Below, in pieces: positions 10,701 to 19,640 of a DNA stretch of 64,000 nt. The translations under genes and the position numbers were made by a program. The notes under the pieces are model-generated. The model searched no databases and was not told where the DNA came from. It saw only the letters and a list, made by a program, of their open reading frames with translations. Origin of the DNA: Neiella litorisoli (GTDB lineage: Bacteria; Pseudomonadota; Gammaproteobacteria; Enterobacterales; Neiellaceae); NCBI RefSeq assembly GCF_014773395.1, contig NZ_JACXAF010000010.1, forward strand, positions 113,480-177,479, read 5' to 3'. Numbering within the stretch: the first letter of the stretch is position 1; each line of letters starts with the position of its first letter.

Positions 10701-12534
10701 CGAACTCAAGGATCCAGCTTGTCGAGCCTTCGCTATCGCGAACTTCATAAGGTCGCTCACCGATCACTTTCAAGCCTAGGTTTTCCAACACGGGTAATAC
10801 ATCCGATAGCGGAATCGGTTGATCGCGGTGAAATAGCTTGAGTTTAACCGCGTTACTATCGGTTTCTTCTTGAGCTTGGTAGAACAACATACCGAGCTGA
10901 TCATCACCCGTTAATTGCTCAATCTTGTCAATATCGACCAACGCCGCATTGGGCAGCACTTGCTCTTTGTAACTGGGAACAAAAGCATGCTGATATTTAG
11001 CAACCAGCTTACGACCTTTGTTGTCGCCAAATTTTTTCGTTAAGGCATCAGCTAAACGGTCATCCCAAGAACGTGCAGCTTCAATGAGGTTCTGCTCAAT
11101 CTGATTCACATCGACTTCCTGTTGGTCATCCACTCGAACAATGTAATGGGTACGAGCCAATTCTGACTCTGAGAAAAATGTCGTAAATTCAACCGGCTCA
11201 CTGCTATTGAAGTGGGCTTTTAAGATGGCCTGAGTGTGTCGTCGCAATTGTGTGTTGTAGCGCTCCTTGGTGACATAAACCATGCACGAGTAGTAGCGAC
11301 CAAACACTTCGCGACGCACGAATACACGCGTCATATCGCGCTCTTGCATTTGCAGCACGCCCATTGCTGCAGTTAGCAAATCTTTTTCCGACGCCTGAAT
11401 CAGTTCATCGCGCGGATAGGTTTCGATCAGATTAAGCAATGCTTTATAGGCATGGGAGCCTTTCATTAAGCGAGACTGCGCCATAATGCGGCCAAGCTTT
11501 TTATTGAGCATTGGCACATGTTGGGCACTGTTGTTATAAAGCGACGACGAATACAGACCAATAAACCGATGCTCGCCGATAACCTGACCAGCCTCATTAA
11601 ACCGTTTAATGCCGATGTAGTCGGCAAATGCTGGCCGATGCACCTTACTCTTTTGATTACCTTTGGTCAGCACTAGCACGTCGCCGGATAATGCGGCGTC
11701 CTGACCACTGCGGATCATTTCACTCAGGCGCATTTGCTGGGGAATGTCATGAAGCTTGAAAATACCCAGTTGTGAGCCTTCAACAAGGCGCACCTCATGG
11801 TCGCCCTCAACCGCCACAATATCGGTCTGGTGATAGCCCAAAAGGGTGAAATTGTCGTGCTGCACCCAATTGAGATAATCAACGACTTCTTCGCGGGGCA
11901 TCACCGCATCGGGATACTCACGTGATTCGACTTCAGAGATAGCCTCGGCGAGCCGTTGTTTCATTGCGCTCCAGTCATCAACAGCCGCCGATACTTCGTT
12001 GAGTGACTCGCGCAATTCGTGTTCCAAAGCTTGTCGCGCTTTTGCTGTGCCCTGCCGATCAATTTCAATGTGAAAAAGGGTCTCGAATTGGCCAGTTTCC
12101 TCCGTGGCATCAATGGCAAGCAGCTCGCCTTGGTCATTACGGGTGATCGAGACTGGCGAGTGGAGCGTCAAGTGCGAAGTGATGCCAAGGCGGGTCAACG
12201 CCATTCGCACCGAGTCGACTAAAAACGGCATGTCGCGAACGACAATTTCGATCACCGTGTGATTCGACAACCAACCGTGTTGCTCCAGCTTGGGGTTGTA
12301 GATATGAATTTTGGCGTCGCCGCCGTCATAGTCCGTGGCAAATTGCCAGAGACTCAAAATGGCGCCATATAAATCACCGTCGCTTCGATTGACCAAGTCA
12401 GCCATACCAACATGGCTGTACATGACGCGCGCTAGTTGCGCAACGGTTTCGGAATTTTCTGCCAGATTTGACTCAATAAGTTGCTCAACGCGCTGCAATA
12501 GCACGGTGGATGAGCCAGGGCTAGGTTTTGACAT
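7705..12534 (-). CDS. gdhB: NAD-specific glutamate dehydrogenase, large (about 180 kDa) type
   Basis: This is a giant cytoplasmic dehydrogenase of 1609 aa that converts glutamate to 2-oxoglutarate and ammonium with NAD+, a catabolic role. The N-terminal third holds the ACT-like regulatory segments (e.g. WLSNHTVIEIVVRDMPFLVDSVR). The catalytic core lies in the middle, with LRGGKVARGGLRWSDRREDF, VPVGAKGGFV and VGVGDMAGDVFGNG. The C-terminal region is helical. The length matches the Pseudomonas aeruginosa family (about 1620 aa). The start chosen (MSKPSPGSS) has AGG about 10 nt upstream. An in-frame start 25 codons earlier has poor context. The frame is intact over 4.8 kb. The gene is followed by a terminator and then pyrD. 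Confidence 0.96.
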   Translation of the reverse strand: MSKPSPGSSTVLLQRVEQLIESNLAENSETVAQLARVMYSHVGMADLVNRSDGDLYGAILSLWQFATDYDGGDAKIHIYNPKLEQHGWLSNHTVIEIVVRDMPFLVDSVRMALTRLGITSHLTLHSPVSITRNDQGELLAIDATEETGQFETLFHIEIDRQGTAKARQALEHELRESLNEVSAAVDDWSAMKQRLAEAISEVESREYPDAVMPREEVVDYLNWVQHDNFTLLGYHQTDIVAVEGDHEVRLVEGSQLGIFKLHDIPQQMRLSEMIRSGQDAALSGDVLVLTKGNQKSKVHRPAFADYIGIKRFNEAGQVIGEHRFIGLYSSSLYNNSAQHVPMLNKKLGRIMAQSRLMKGSHAYKALLNLIETYPRDELIQASEKDLLTAAMGVLQMQERDMTRVFVRREVFGRYYSCMVYVTKERYNTQLRRHTQAILKAHFNSSEPVEFTTFFSESELARTHYIVRVDDQQEVDVNQIEQNLIEAARSWDDRLADALTKKFGDNKGRKLVAKYQHAFVPSYKEQVLPNAALVDIDKIEQLTGDDQLGMLFYQAQEETDSNAVKLKLFHRDQPIPLSDVLPVLENLGLKVIGERPYEVRDSEGSTSWILEFAMTYLGEAELDIVASQQRFQQALAGIWQGHYENDGFNRLVLAADLSARQVSMLRAYSKYMRQIGSTFSQQYIESALNKYASIAKQLVALFESRFAPDFAGDRQVVAGEQTKAIEAALDSVSNLDDDRIIRRYWSLIEATIRTNFYQVENGSAKSYCSFKLLPAKIPEMPKPLPAYEIFVYSPRVEGVHLRGGKVARGGLRWSDRREDFRTEVLGLVKAQQVKNTVIVPVGAKGGFVCKQLTDDMTRDEFLAEGQACYRLFIRGLLDITDNVVQGELIAPKNVVRHDGDDSYLVVAADKGTATFSDIANGIAEEYGFWLGDAFASGGSQGYDHKKMGITAKGAWESVKRHFRELGIDCQTEQFTAIGVGDMAGDVFGNGMLLSPQTRLVAAFNHMHIFIDPEPDAASSYAERQRLFDLPRSSWEDYQTELLSEGGAIYSRAAKSITISEQAKVALDTRQSTFTPTELIQTILKAPVDLMWNGGIGTYFKSKQESHTDVGDRANDSLRINGAEIRAKVVGEGGNLGATQLGRIEFARAGGRINTDFIDNVGGVDCSDNEVNIKILLNQIEQQGELTRKQRNQLLLEMTDEVSTLVLDDCYQQTQSISVTEFRGAELLKEQVRLIHDLERQGVLDRALEFLPSDDEISNRQAMGQGLTRPELSVLISYDKMRLKEQLNNDEITLDTFHSKAMVSSFPVRLQEKYSKQMAEHPLRSEIIATQLANQMVNDMGLNFVNRMKDETGAEVIDIASCYTIAREIFGATELRQAVQALDNKVDAEVQFECFVELRRILRHACRWFLRHRNRAMSIKDTITFYAPAFEAVRNHMSLSLVEGEWQELVDKQQEYMEQGLPDALAADFAQLSTLYSTLDIAQVAELQSRPIELISDIYFKLGAKLELHWFLNQINSQPVANHWQALARASFREELDWQQRALTLAVNRYCQDGCNADDMVERWYQEHRHTVTRWQQMLTEFKTAKGHEYAKFSVALRELMLLSHTSDPLQ

Positions 12535-12677
12535 AATTGAATAACCTGTTGTCACGAGCGTTATGGTTCGCTCTTTGTTGATGACCAGTTGCGCCCCCAG
12601 TGTATGCACCGGAGGAAAATTTAGCGAGTCACAACAAAAGAATTAACAGATTGAATTCAGGAACGAAATAGGCAATT

Positions 12678-12695
12678 TGTCAGCTTTTGCTGACA
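12678..12695. other. Hairpin in the region between the RND gene and gdhB
   Basis: TGTCAGC and GCTGACA form a 7-bp stem with a TTTT loop. No T-run follows on either strand. It lies about 50 bp after the RND stop and about 145 bp before the gdhB start, so it could stabilise the RND mRNA 3' end or lie in the gdhB upstream region. Confidence 0.4.
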
Positions 12696-12746
12696 GCTTA
12701 TGTGACGCTGCCAGCAAATATTCGGTGAACGGGTGAAAGCTGACGC

Positions 12747-15086
12747 TTACGGTGTCTCTCGTTGCTCATTATTGCGCCAGAAAATTGCCGCTAATGCCGG
12801 CAATACCACAATGGCGGCGAGCATGTTGACGACAAACATAAAGGTCAACAACACACCCATATCAACTTGATACTTCAATGGCGAGAAGAACCAGGTCGAG
12901 ACGCCAACGGCTAACGTAATACCGGTAAACAACACCGCACTGCCCCGCTCTGCTAAAGCATGTCGATAAGCTTTATCAATGGCAACGCCTTGGCGGATTT
13001 GTTCACTCATCGTCGACAAGATATAAATACCGTAATCGACACCAATACCGACGCCGAGGGCGATGACCGGTAAGGTCGACACGGTTAAACCAATGCCGAG
13101 TTGGGTCATTAGACCTTGCGCTAAGGTCGATACCAAATAGAGCGGCAATACCACCGCAGCCGTTGCTTTCACCGAACGGAAGCTCAATAAGCACAATAAA
13201 ATCACCGCACCATAGACGTACAACATCATCGGTAGTTGCGCTTCGGCCACAGCTTCATTGGTTGCTGCCATCACTCCAACCGGCCCGCTAGCCAGCTTGA
13301 ACGCAATGTTATCAGCGCTGTATTTGTCTTCAGCAACTTTCACTGCAGCAACCACACGTTGGATTGTTTCGGCGGTGTGATCGGTTAAGAACAAATACAC
13401 AGGCATCACGCTACAGCCAGCGTTTAATAGCCCGGTACTGGTCGAAATTTGCGAAATTGCCTGCACTAAACCGGCGTCGCTGCGCGGCAAAATACGCCAC
13501 TTTGGATTGCCTTCGTTAAACGCCGCATTATAGAGCTTGGCCACTGATGCCAACGAAATGGCAGACTGAACGCCTTCGACCTGCTGTAATTGCCACTGGA
13601 AATTATCAATTGCCGACATCACCTCATAGTTAGCGCACGCCTGATCATCGGTCTCAACAATAATCGTCATCACATCGGTCGTAATGGCGTAATTGTCGGT
13701 AATAAACGCAGTATCGAGGTTATAACGGGAATCGGCATGAAGCGCTGGCGCCCCAGGTTTAAATGAGCCAATACGCATATTGCCTGCTTGCCAATAGCCC
13801 AGTGCAAACAAGCCCACGGACACCGCTAACACAACCAGTGGCACCCGTTTGTTCAAGCAACTACAAACGGCAATGGCATCCCAAAGCTTCAATGCAATTG
13901 GTGATGGCGTAGAAAGCTTGGTCACGGTTTTGTCGTTGAAGCGAACATAACTAAGCAACACCGGCAGCAGGAACAAGTTCGTTAGGATAATGACCGCAAC
14001 ACCAACGCTGGCAGTAATAGCCAGCTCTCTGATAATGCCAATATCGATACTTAAAATCGTTAAAAAGCCGATGGTATCGGACAGTAAGGCGATACCGCCA
14101 GGCAGCAGTAAGCGGCGAAAACTAAGCTGAGCGGCGGTCTTACTATTCATCCCACGAGCAACCGATGCGCCCATGGCGTTGATCATCTGGACACCGTGAG
14201 AGACGCCAATAGCAAACACCAAGAACGGCACCAGCACCGACATTGGATCAATACCAAAACCCAACAACGGTAATGCACCGAGTTGCCAGATCACAGCCAT
14301 GATGGAACAGGCGAGCGGTAGCAAGGTGAGCAATACGGAGTGACTAAAGAAGTACACCATAATGGCGGTGATCACCAAAGCAATGGCAAAAAACAGTACG
14401 ACTGATTTTGCCCCCTCGGCAACATCACCAATCATTTTTGAAAAACCGATGATTTCTATCGAAATATCATCCGTCTCAAATTGCTTGCGAATGTCCTGCT
14501 CAAGTTGCTTGGCCAGCGCCAAGGTGTCGAGTTTTTCACCGGTGTCAGGATTAAATTCCTGCAAATTAGCCCGCACCATGGCCGAGTTGTAGTTATTCGC
14601 AACCAGCCGACCAACAATACCGGCTTTACCAATATTGGCGCGAACCTGCTCCAACCCTCGGGCGTTGGGTTGAAAATCGGCCGGTACCACCGGACCACCG
14701 GAAAAACCGTCTTCGACGACTTCGGTGAAGCGAGTTCCCGGACTAAATAGCGATTGCACTGAAGCGCGGCTAACGCCAGGAATAAAATAGAGCTGGTCAT
14801 GAACTTGACGCAGCACTTTGAAAAACTCTTCGGTGAACATGTCGCCATTTTTAGCGGAAACCGTCACCATCACCGAGTTGGCCCCAGCAAAATCCTTCTG
14901 ATGCTTGACGTACGTCTTCATGTACGGATGGGCAAGCGGAATGTTTTTAGTGAACGCAGCATCCATGCGCAGTTGAGTGGCACTGAACAACAGCCCAACG
15001 GTAAGCATCACAAATAACGTAATAACTGCGCCACGGTTACGAAAAACAATGCGCTCGAGGGCATCAATAAACGGAGTGATCATCAT
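12747..15086 (-). CDS. RND/MMPL-family exporter
   Basis: This inner-membrane transporter of 779 aa has the duplicated RND plan. A TM helix near the N-terminus is followed by a periplasmic loop of roughly 170 residues. Next comes a cluster of about five helices (VVLFFAIALVITAIMVYFF through VAVIILTNLFLLPVLL), a central TM helix with a second periplasmic loop, and a final helix cluster ending LAAIVVLPALAAIFW. The ALGVGIGVDYGIYIL stretch is the usual helix-4-type motif with an Asp, as in proton-coupled MMPL exporters. It is shorter than HME/HAE drug pumps (about 1040 aa) and resembles lipid or hopanoid exporters. It is the last gene of the DUF1302-DUF1329-YCF48-RND set, 12 bp after the YCF48-like gene. 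The substrate is unknown, but a hydrophobic molecule is plausible. Confidence 0.85.
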   Translation of the reverse strand: MMITPFIDALERIVFRNRGAVITLFVMLTVGLLFSATQLRMDAAFTKNIPLAHPYMKTYVKHQKDFAGANSVMVTVSAKNGDMFTEEFFKVLRQVHDQLYFIPGVSRASVQSLFSPGTRFTEVVEDGFSGGPVVPADFQPNARGLEQVRANIGKAGIVGRLVANNYNSAMVRANLQEFNPDTGEKLDTLALAKQLEQDIRKQFETDDISIEIIGFSKMIGDVAEGAKSVVLFFAIALVITAIMVYFFSHSVLLTLLPLACSIMAVIWQLGALPLLGFGIDPMSVLVPFLVFAIGVSHGVQMINAMGASVARGMNSKTAAQLSFRRLLLPGGIALLSDTIGFLTILSIDIGIIRELAITASVGVAVIILTNLFLLPVLLSYVRFNDKTVTKLSTPSPIALKLWDAIAVCSCLNKRVPLVVLAVSVGLFALGYWQAGNMRIGSFKPGAPALHADSRYNLDTAFITDNYAITTDVMTIIVETDDQACANYEVMSAIDNFQWQLQQVEGVQSAISLASVAKLYNAAFNEGNPKWRILPRSDAGLVQAISQISTSTGLLNAGCSVMPVYLFLTDHTAETIQRVVAAVKVAEDKYSADNIAFKLASGPVGVMAATNEAVAEAQLPMMLYVYGAVILLCLLSFRSVKATAAVVLPLYLVSTLAQGLMTQLGIGLTVSTLPVIALGVGIGVDYGIYILSTMSEQIRQGVAIDKAYRHALAERGSAVLFTGITLAVGVSTWFFSPLKYQVDMGVLLTFMFVVNMLAAIVVLPALAAIFWRNNEQRETP

Positions 15087-15098
15087 ACTGCTGCGCCC

Positions 15099-16097
15099 CT
15101 ACCAATCGAGCTGGCGAATACCGCGATCGCCAGCAATATAGATGGTGCCATTGTAAAGCGCCGCTGCGACAGCGGTTTCGCCTTGTTGCAAGGTGCGACG
15201 GGCAAAACTAACACCACCATCTGTACTAATTAACACTTGGCCATTGCTTGCTAAGGCCATTAGCTCATTATTCTTTGTTGCGACAAAGCCATTGACCGTT
15301 GCCGTGCTATCGGTGTCCGACTCGTTCCAAGTCAAACCGCCATCATCAGAATAAAATACGTTACCGCGCAAGCCGCCAATAACCAGCCGCTGTGCGCCAT
15401 CAACCATGATTTCTATCGCGGCAAAAAAAGACCCTTCATAGCCAGCATCAATGCGCTGCCAAGTTTTACCATTGTCGGCACTTAATGCGACCAAACCTAA
15501 TTCCCCAACCATCAACAATTGTCCATCGCCGATAACCAATACGCGATTAAGATGCGGCAACATGGTCGACAGCTCATATTGGTAATCCTCCTGCGAGGCT
15601 TCGAGTTTTAAATCGGCTAAATATTCGCGATCTTCTTCATACAATAAGCCATCATGCAGTTCATCGTTCCAGCTCTGGCCACCATCGACACTGCGAAGAA
15701 ACTCGCCATAAGCGCCAATGGCAATGGCTTCACTATCGTTGATGAACAGAATGTCCATCAGCGGCTGCTCACCTTCGATGTCTTGTCGCACCAATTGCCA
15801 ACCGGAATCGGTTTGCCGGATGATGACGCCATCATGCCCCACTGCCCACAACCAATTGCCCTGCTGGACAACCCGAGTGAGGGTCGCTAACACTGGGCTT
15901 TGCTCAAGTTGCCATTGCTTGTCTTGCATTAACAACAGGTGGCCGCGCTCGCCGACCGCAGCTAAGCCCGAATCGGTAGCAATAATATCGAGAACAAGTG
16001 CCGACTTGGCAGCATCCGCTGAATGAGTTTCAGCGAGAGAAGAAAAAGAGAAAATGCAAGCAGCCAGAAAGACAGCTCTACAAACAAGTTGCTTCAT
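15099..16097 (-). CDS. YCF48-like beta-propeller protein, secreted
   Basis: The 332-aa protein has a clear signal peptide (MKQLVCRAVFLAACIFSFSSLAE) and repeated BNR/Asp-box-like units: LRSVDGGQSW, LSADNGKTW, YSDDGGLTW and ISTDGGVSF. It also has a recurring G.G....S pattern (IGAYGEFLRS, VGELGLVALS, GGLRGNVFYS). This is the pattern of YCF48/HCF136-type propellers, which assist photosystem II assembly in phototrophs but have unknown roles in heterotrophs. In proteobacteria such proteins recur beside DUF1329, DUF1302 and an RND exporter, as here. They may act as a periplasmic bridge or chaperone, which is inference. A terminator-like hairpin separates it from DUF1329 upstream. Confidence 0.8.
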   Translation of the reverse strand: MKQLVCRAVFLAACIFSFSSLAETHSADAAKSALVLDIIATDSGLAAVGERGHLLLMQDKQWQLEQSPVLATLTRVVQQGNWLWAVGHDGVIIRQTDSGWQLVRQDIEGEQPLMDILFINDSEAIAIGAYGEFLRSVDGGQSWNDELHDGLLYEEDREYLADLKLEASQEDYQYELSTMLPHLNRVLVIGDGQLLMVGELGLVALSADNGKTWQRIDAGYEGSFFAAIEIMVDGAQRLVIGGLRGNVFYSDDGGLTWNESDTDSTATVNGFVATKNNELMALASNGQVLISTDGGVSFARRTLQQGETAVAAALYNGTIYIAGDRGIRQLDW

Positions 16098-16122
16098 GAA
16101 AACTCTTTAAATGTGAAACGTT

Positions 16123-16145
16123 AAAAGCCTCCTTCGGAGGCCTTT
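16123..16145 (-). terminator. Intercistronic terminator/attenuator between DUF1329 and the YCF48-like gene
   Basis: On the minus strand AAAGGCCTCC and GGAGGCTTTT form a stem with a tight GAA loop and end in T4. It lies within the four-gene cluster, so it probably lowers rather than abolishes expression of the last two genes. Confidence 0.7.
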
Positions 16146-16159
16146 AACGGAAGTTTTTA

Positions 16160-17524
16160 TTAACGTTTGGCTTCTTTCACTAACGCTCGAGAGGTGAAGT
16201 CTTTTTCACTTAACGGCGTTTGGAAGTCATACATTTTTTCCTGATTGTCCAAACCAATCGCAATATAGCGGCGGGCTTGCAAATCATGGAATACCTCAAG
16301 CGTAGACCACAGCGTTGGGACTTCGTAGTAATTTAGCGCGTGCGACATGGCAACTCGGTAGAGTTGATCGCGACTGTCGTACAAATCGGCAACGGCAATT
16401 TGCCAAGAATCTTCGTCAATATAGAAGCGACGCGTCTTGTAAATATGACTAATTCCAGACTTTAGATTGGCCTCGACAACCCAAACGCGGTGCTTCTCAT
16501 AACGCACCAAATCAGGATTGATATGGCCTGGCATCAGAATGTCGTCATTGGTGAGTTTGTCGCTGTGCAGTTGATAGGTGTTGTACGGGATCAACAGCTC
16601 TTGCTTGCCAACCAAAGTCCACTCATAGCGGTTTGGTGAACCGTTATACATGTCGTAGTCATCGGTGGTGCGCAAACCGTCTGCAGCAGTACCCGGGTGA
16701 TCATAGGCCACTGTAGGCGCACGGCGTGGGCGGCGCGTACTGGCGTTGAAGGTCCAAGCATTACGTGGTTGTTTTACTTGGTCCATGGTCTCGTGTACTA
16801 GCAGCGCGGTACCGGCCAAACTCGCTGGCTGCGTCACTGCTTGTTTGAACATGAACACCATGTTGGTTTCGGTCAGCTTCTCAGGGGTAATGTCTTCGCC
16901 AGAAGACAAAAACTTAATCGCTTCACGGAATTGGATATAGGTGTAGCTACCCGATGGCATCGGTGCAGCCTGACCCGCAAAACGGGTCACATCGACGCCG
17001 CGAAAGCGAAAAATGTGGTTCCAAATCGCTTCCAAACCATTTTGTGGGATCGGGAACGGGATACCAGCACCGGCACCGACAATGCCGTTACCACCATCGA
17101 TCAACTCGGCACGGGTCGCGTTGGCCAGTGTTCCGTCATAAATATATTGCGGTACTGACGCCGAGCGTTGAGTCGGGTACACATTCATTTTGAAAGTATC
17201 GGGATAAGTCGCGAACAGGGCTTTTTGCCCATCCGTTAACAAATCGGCGTACTCACCAACATTAGCCGATGTCACGGTATATTGGACGGTATCGCTGGCA
17301 AACGGATCGGGATGATGATCACCCACCGAATAGCCAGCAGGTGGTGTTGTAATACCGCCATTCCACGCAGGAATAGAACCATCGGCATTGGCGCCCATTT
17401 CGGCACCAAGTGGCGTTAGCGATTTACCCAGCTGTGCCGCTTGTTCCGGTGAAACTGCGGCGTAACTTGCGCCAGAGACGGACAAGGCCAGCGCCACAGA
17501 TGAAATTAAGTATTTTACGTTCAT
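16160..17524 (-). CDS. DUF1329 family envelope protein
   Basis: The 454-aa protein has a signal peptide (MNVKYLISSVALALSVSGASYA), so it is exported. The mature start VSPEQAAQLGKSLTPLGAEMGANADGSIPAWNGGI is the hallmark of DUF1329 proteins. Later landmarks are NAWTFNASTRRPRRAP and RFYIDEDSWQIAVADLYDSRDQLYRV. DUF1329 proteins are thought to have a LolB/LolA-like lipid-binding fold and are nearly always next to DUF1302. There is no lipobox Cys, so it should be soluble in the periplasm or loosely membrane-bound. It starts 19 bp after the DUF1302 stop, so both are surely one transcript. The molecular function is unproven. Confidence 0.88.
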   Translation of the reverse strand: MNVKYLISSVALALSVSGASYAAVSPEQAAQLGKSLTPLGAEMGANADGSIPAWNGGITTPPAGYSVGDHHPDPFASDTVQYTVTSANVGEYADLLTDGQKALFATYPDTFKMNVYPTQRSASVPQYIYDGTLANATRAELIDGGNGIVGAGAGIPFPIPQNGLEAIWNHIFRFRGVDVTRFAGQAAPMPSGSYTYIQFREAIKFLSSGEDITPEKLTETNMVFMFKQAVTQPASLAGTALLVHETMDQVKQPRNAWTFNASTRRPRRAPTVAYDHPGTAADGLRTTDDYDMYNGSPNRYEWTLVGKQELLIPYNTYQLHSDKLTNDDILMPGHINPDLVRYEKHRVWVVEANLKSGISHIYKTRRFYIDEDSWQIAVADLYDSRDQLYRVAMSHALNYYEVPTLWSTLEVFHDLQARRYIAIGLDNQEKMYDFQTPLSEKDFTSRALVKEAKR

Positions 17525-17543
17525 AGTGATTCAGCGCCTCGGA

Positions 17544-19640
17544 TTAAATTGAATACTTAACGTTAAAGCTAATAAAGTCGCGGTCTTCTAATAGATTTGT
17601 GGTGCCTTGACCGCCCCAGTAGGCGTTGTAATTGATACCAGCAGACCAGCGCTGTAGGTAGTCAAACGACACCCCTGCCCCGATCGATTTCCGATCTTCG
17701 ACAAACAGCGAAATTGGATCTGGGGTAATGCCGTTGACATCGTGGGCAAAGACTACCCGTGGTGACACGTTCACGCCCCAAAAAGCATTGTTGTAATCCA
17801 ACTTAGCCAGCAGTCGATAGCCCCATGAAAAATCATCAGGGAATGGATTGCTCTCAGGGCCATTGTGCAGCGCGATTTCAATGCCTTCTTTGCCTGGAAT
17901 ACCGCCGCTACGGTTAGTACCGGGGCCATTTAAACGAAGCTCATCGAAGCCAGGCATGTCGTCAATCCAGATACCGCCAACTTCACCGAGTACGGTCAAA
18001 TTATCGGAACCCAATTGCGGGCCAAACAAATGAACCGCGGTAAACTGCATCTGCGTGGTATCGCGCTCAATATAACCGCGCTGGAATTGCCCCGGAGCCA
18101 ACGGCTCGAGTTGCGAGATGCCCTCTAATTCTGGGCGCAAACCGACGGCCGCCAATTGCTCTGGCATGGTCGCAAATAAGATCTCAACGTCATCAATTTG
18201 CAGTGGTTCGTCAGGGCGATAAGCAATTTCACCAGAAATCGTGGTATCGCCAACCGGCGTATTAAATGCGATGCCGTAGAGCTTCAAATCTTCAGGATAA
18301 TCGAGGAAACCAGCAGTAAAGGCATCAAGCTCGTTGACGCTATGGCGGTCCATATTGCTGCTGGCAATTTTGGTTAAGTCGCTGATGATCGCCGCGGGGG
18401 TAAAATCAGAAGCATAACCGCTGATCAATGGTCGGCGGCTGTGGTAGTTCATGTAATAAAAGCCGAACTCAGTATCGCCTAACTCAGGCGAGTAGTAGCT
18501 CACCTTAATACCATATTGGCCGCCGTCATCAGGCTCGTTTTCTGGCAGGACCAAAGCCTGAGTACCTGGCGATGCAATGTAAATTCCCGCTAATGCCGAA
18601 TACAGCTCGGTCCACGCAGGAGAGCCTGGCTCCAACTGCGCCAATGACTGCAACAACGTTGCTAAGTCAGCACCGGCCACCGCCATGTATTCGTCATCAA
18701 TATTGTTTAAACGATCCAACAGGAATGCCAGATCTTGATCAGGGTTAGCGGTAAAACCCAATTGCACCGTGTTGAGATAACCGCCTTTGCCGGTAAAGTC
18801 ATTGGTCGCGAAATAGGTCCCTGGAGTCGGTAAACGGAACGACTCCCACTCATACTGATAATAGGCTTCAAGGGACAAGTTTTCAGTCAGGCCAACGGAT
18901 ACCCACGCCATGCCCTGCGGGATCAGCGCCTCTTTTAGTTCTGCACCGGGCGTTAATAAGCGGGCAACATCAATGGCGTTAACCACATTAATACCGTGCG
19001 GAATAAAGGTGCTCTCCCCCCAGGAGATGACCTGATCACCGATTTTGAATGACACCGGGATTTCGCCGTCAGCTAAATCGAAATCTGCATAGAAGAAGTA
19101 ATCGAGCAAACGAATATCTTTACAGGAGTAGTCAGATGCCTTGCTATCTTCACACGGATCAAAACGATTGCCGCTGGTTGGGTTGGTCCAAGCTGAATCA
19201 TCGTCGTTTAAGGCAAAATCATAAAAATACATGCCCCGAACAAAGATCCCCATGTTTTCATAGCGAAGTTCTAACTCGTGTAATCCTTTAAACACTTTAG
19301 AAAAGCTTTCGCCAGAATCGAATGACAAGTTGCCATTATCACCGTTAGTGGAATAACCGCCTTTGGGGTAAGCAAAGATGTCAGATGAAGTGTACTTGCG
19401 GTTTAACGCCGGATTGTAACCGGTCCAATCGAACGCTGGTTGGTTCGATTTACCGATTAAGTCCATATTGCGATCTTCTAAACGCCAGCTTTGGCCATAA
19501 GACCAAGTGGAATCGAAGGTGCCTTCAATATCACCCCAATTAAACGACACGGCTTGTACCGGTGCATTGAGTGATACCAAACATGCAGTTGTAACTGCTA
19601 CAGCCAGAGGGTGTACGCGAAATCGACGACTGGACGCCAT
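17544..19640 (-). CDS. DUF1302 family outer-membrane beta-barrel protein
   Basis: The 698-aa protein has a signal peptide (MASSRRFRVHPLAVAVTTACLVSLNAPVQA) followed directly by VSFNWGDIEGTFDSTWSYG, the conserved opening of DUF1302. The rest alternates short amphipathic strands, as in outer-membrane porins, and ends in RDFISFNVKYSI with an aromatic-rich last strand. The start at 19640 follows a GGGGAG ribosome site 12 nt upstream. An in-frame start 26 codons earlier lacks one. It is the first gene of the four-gene cluster with DUF1329, YCF48-like and RND genes. Together they could form a route for a hydrophobic compound from the inner to the outer membrane, which is inference from families and order. 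Confidence 0.88.
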   Translation of the reverse strand: MASSRRFRVHPLAVAVTTACLVSLNAPVQAVSFNWGDIEGTFDSTWSYGQSWRLEDRNMDLIGKSNQPAFDWTGYNPALNRKYTSSDIFAYPKGGYSTNGDNGNLSFDSGESFSKVFKGLHELELRYENMGIFVRGMYFYDFALNDDDSAWTNPTSGNRFDPCEDSKASDYSCKDIRLLDYFFYADFDLADGEIPVSFKIGDQVISWGESTFIPHGINVVNAIDVARLLTPGAELKEALIPQGMAWVSVGLTENLSLEAYYQYEWESFRLPTPGTYFATNDFTGKGGYLNTVQLGFTANPDQDLAFLLDRLNNIDDEYMAVAGADLATLLQSLAQLEPGSPAWTELYSALAGIYIASPGTQALVLPENEPDDGGQYGIKVSYYSPELGDTEFGFYYMNYHSRRPLISGYASDFTPAAIISDLTKIASSNMDRHSVNELDAFTAGFLDYPEDLKLYGIAFNTPVGDTTISGEIAYRPDEPLQIDDVEILFATMPEQLAAVGLRPELEGISQLEPLAPGQFQRGYIERDTTQMQFTAVHLFGPQLGSDNLTVLGEVGGIWIDDMPGFDELRLNGPGTNRSGGIPGKEGIEIALHNGPESNPFPDDFSWGYRLLAKLDYNNAFWGVNVSPRVVFAHDVNGITPDPISLFVEDRKSIGAGVSFDYLQRWSAGINYNAYWGGQGTTNLLEDRDFISFNVKYSI

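Noticed and set aside
8067..12222. Many plus-strand frames opposite gdhB
   Set aside because: They are shadows of a 4.8-kb gene with strong codon bias. None has a domain or a ribosome site.
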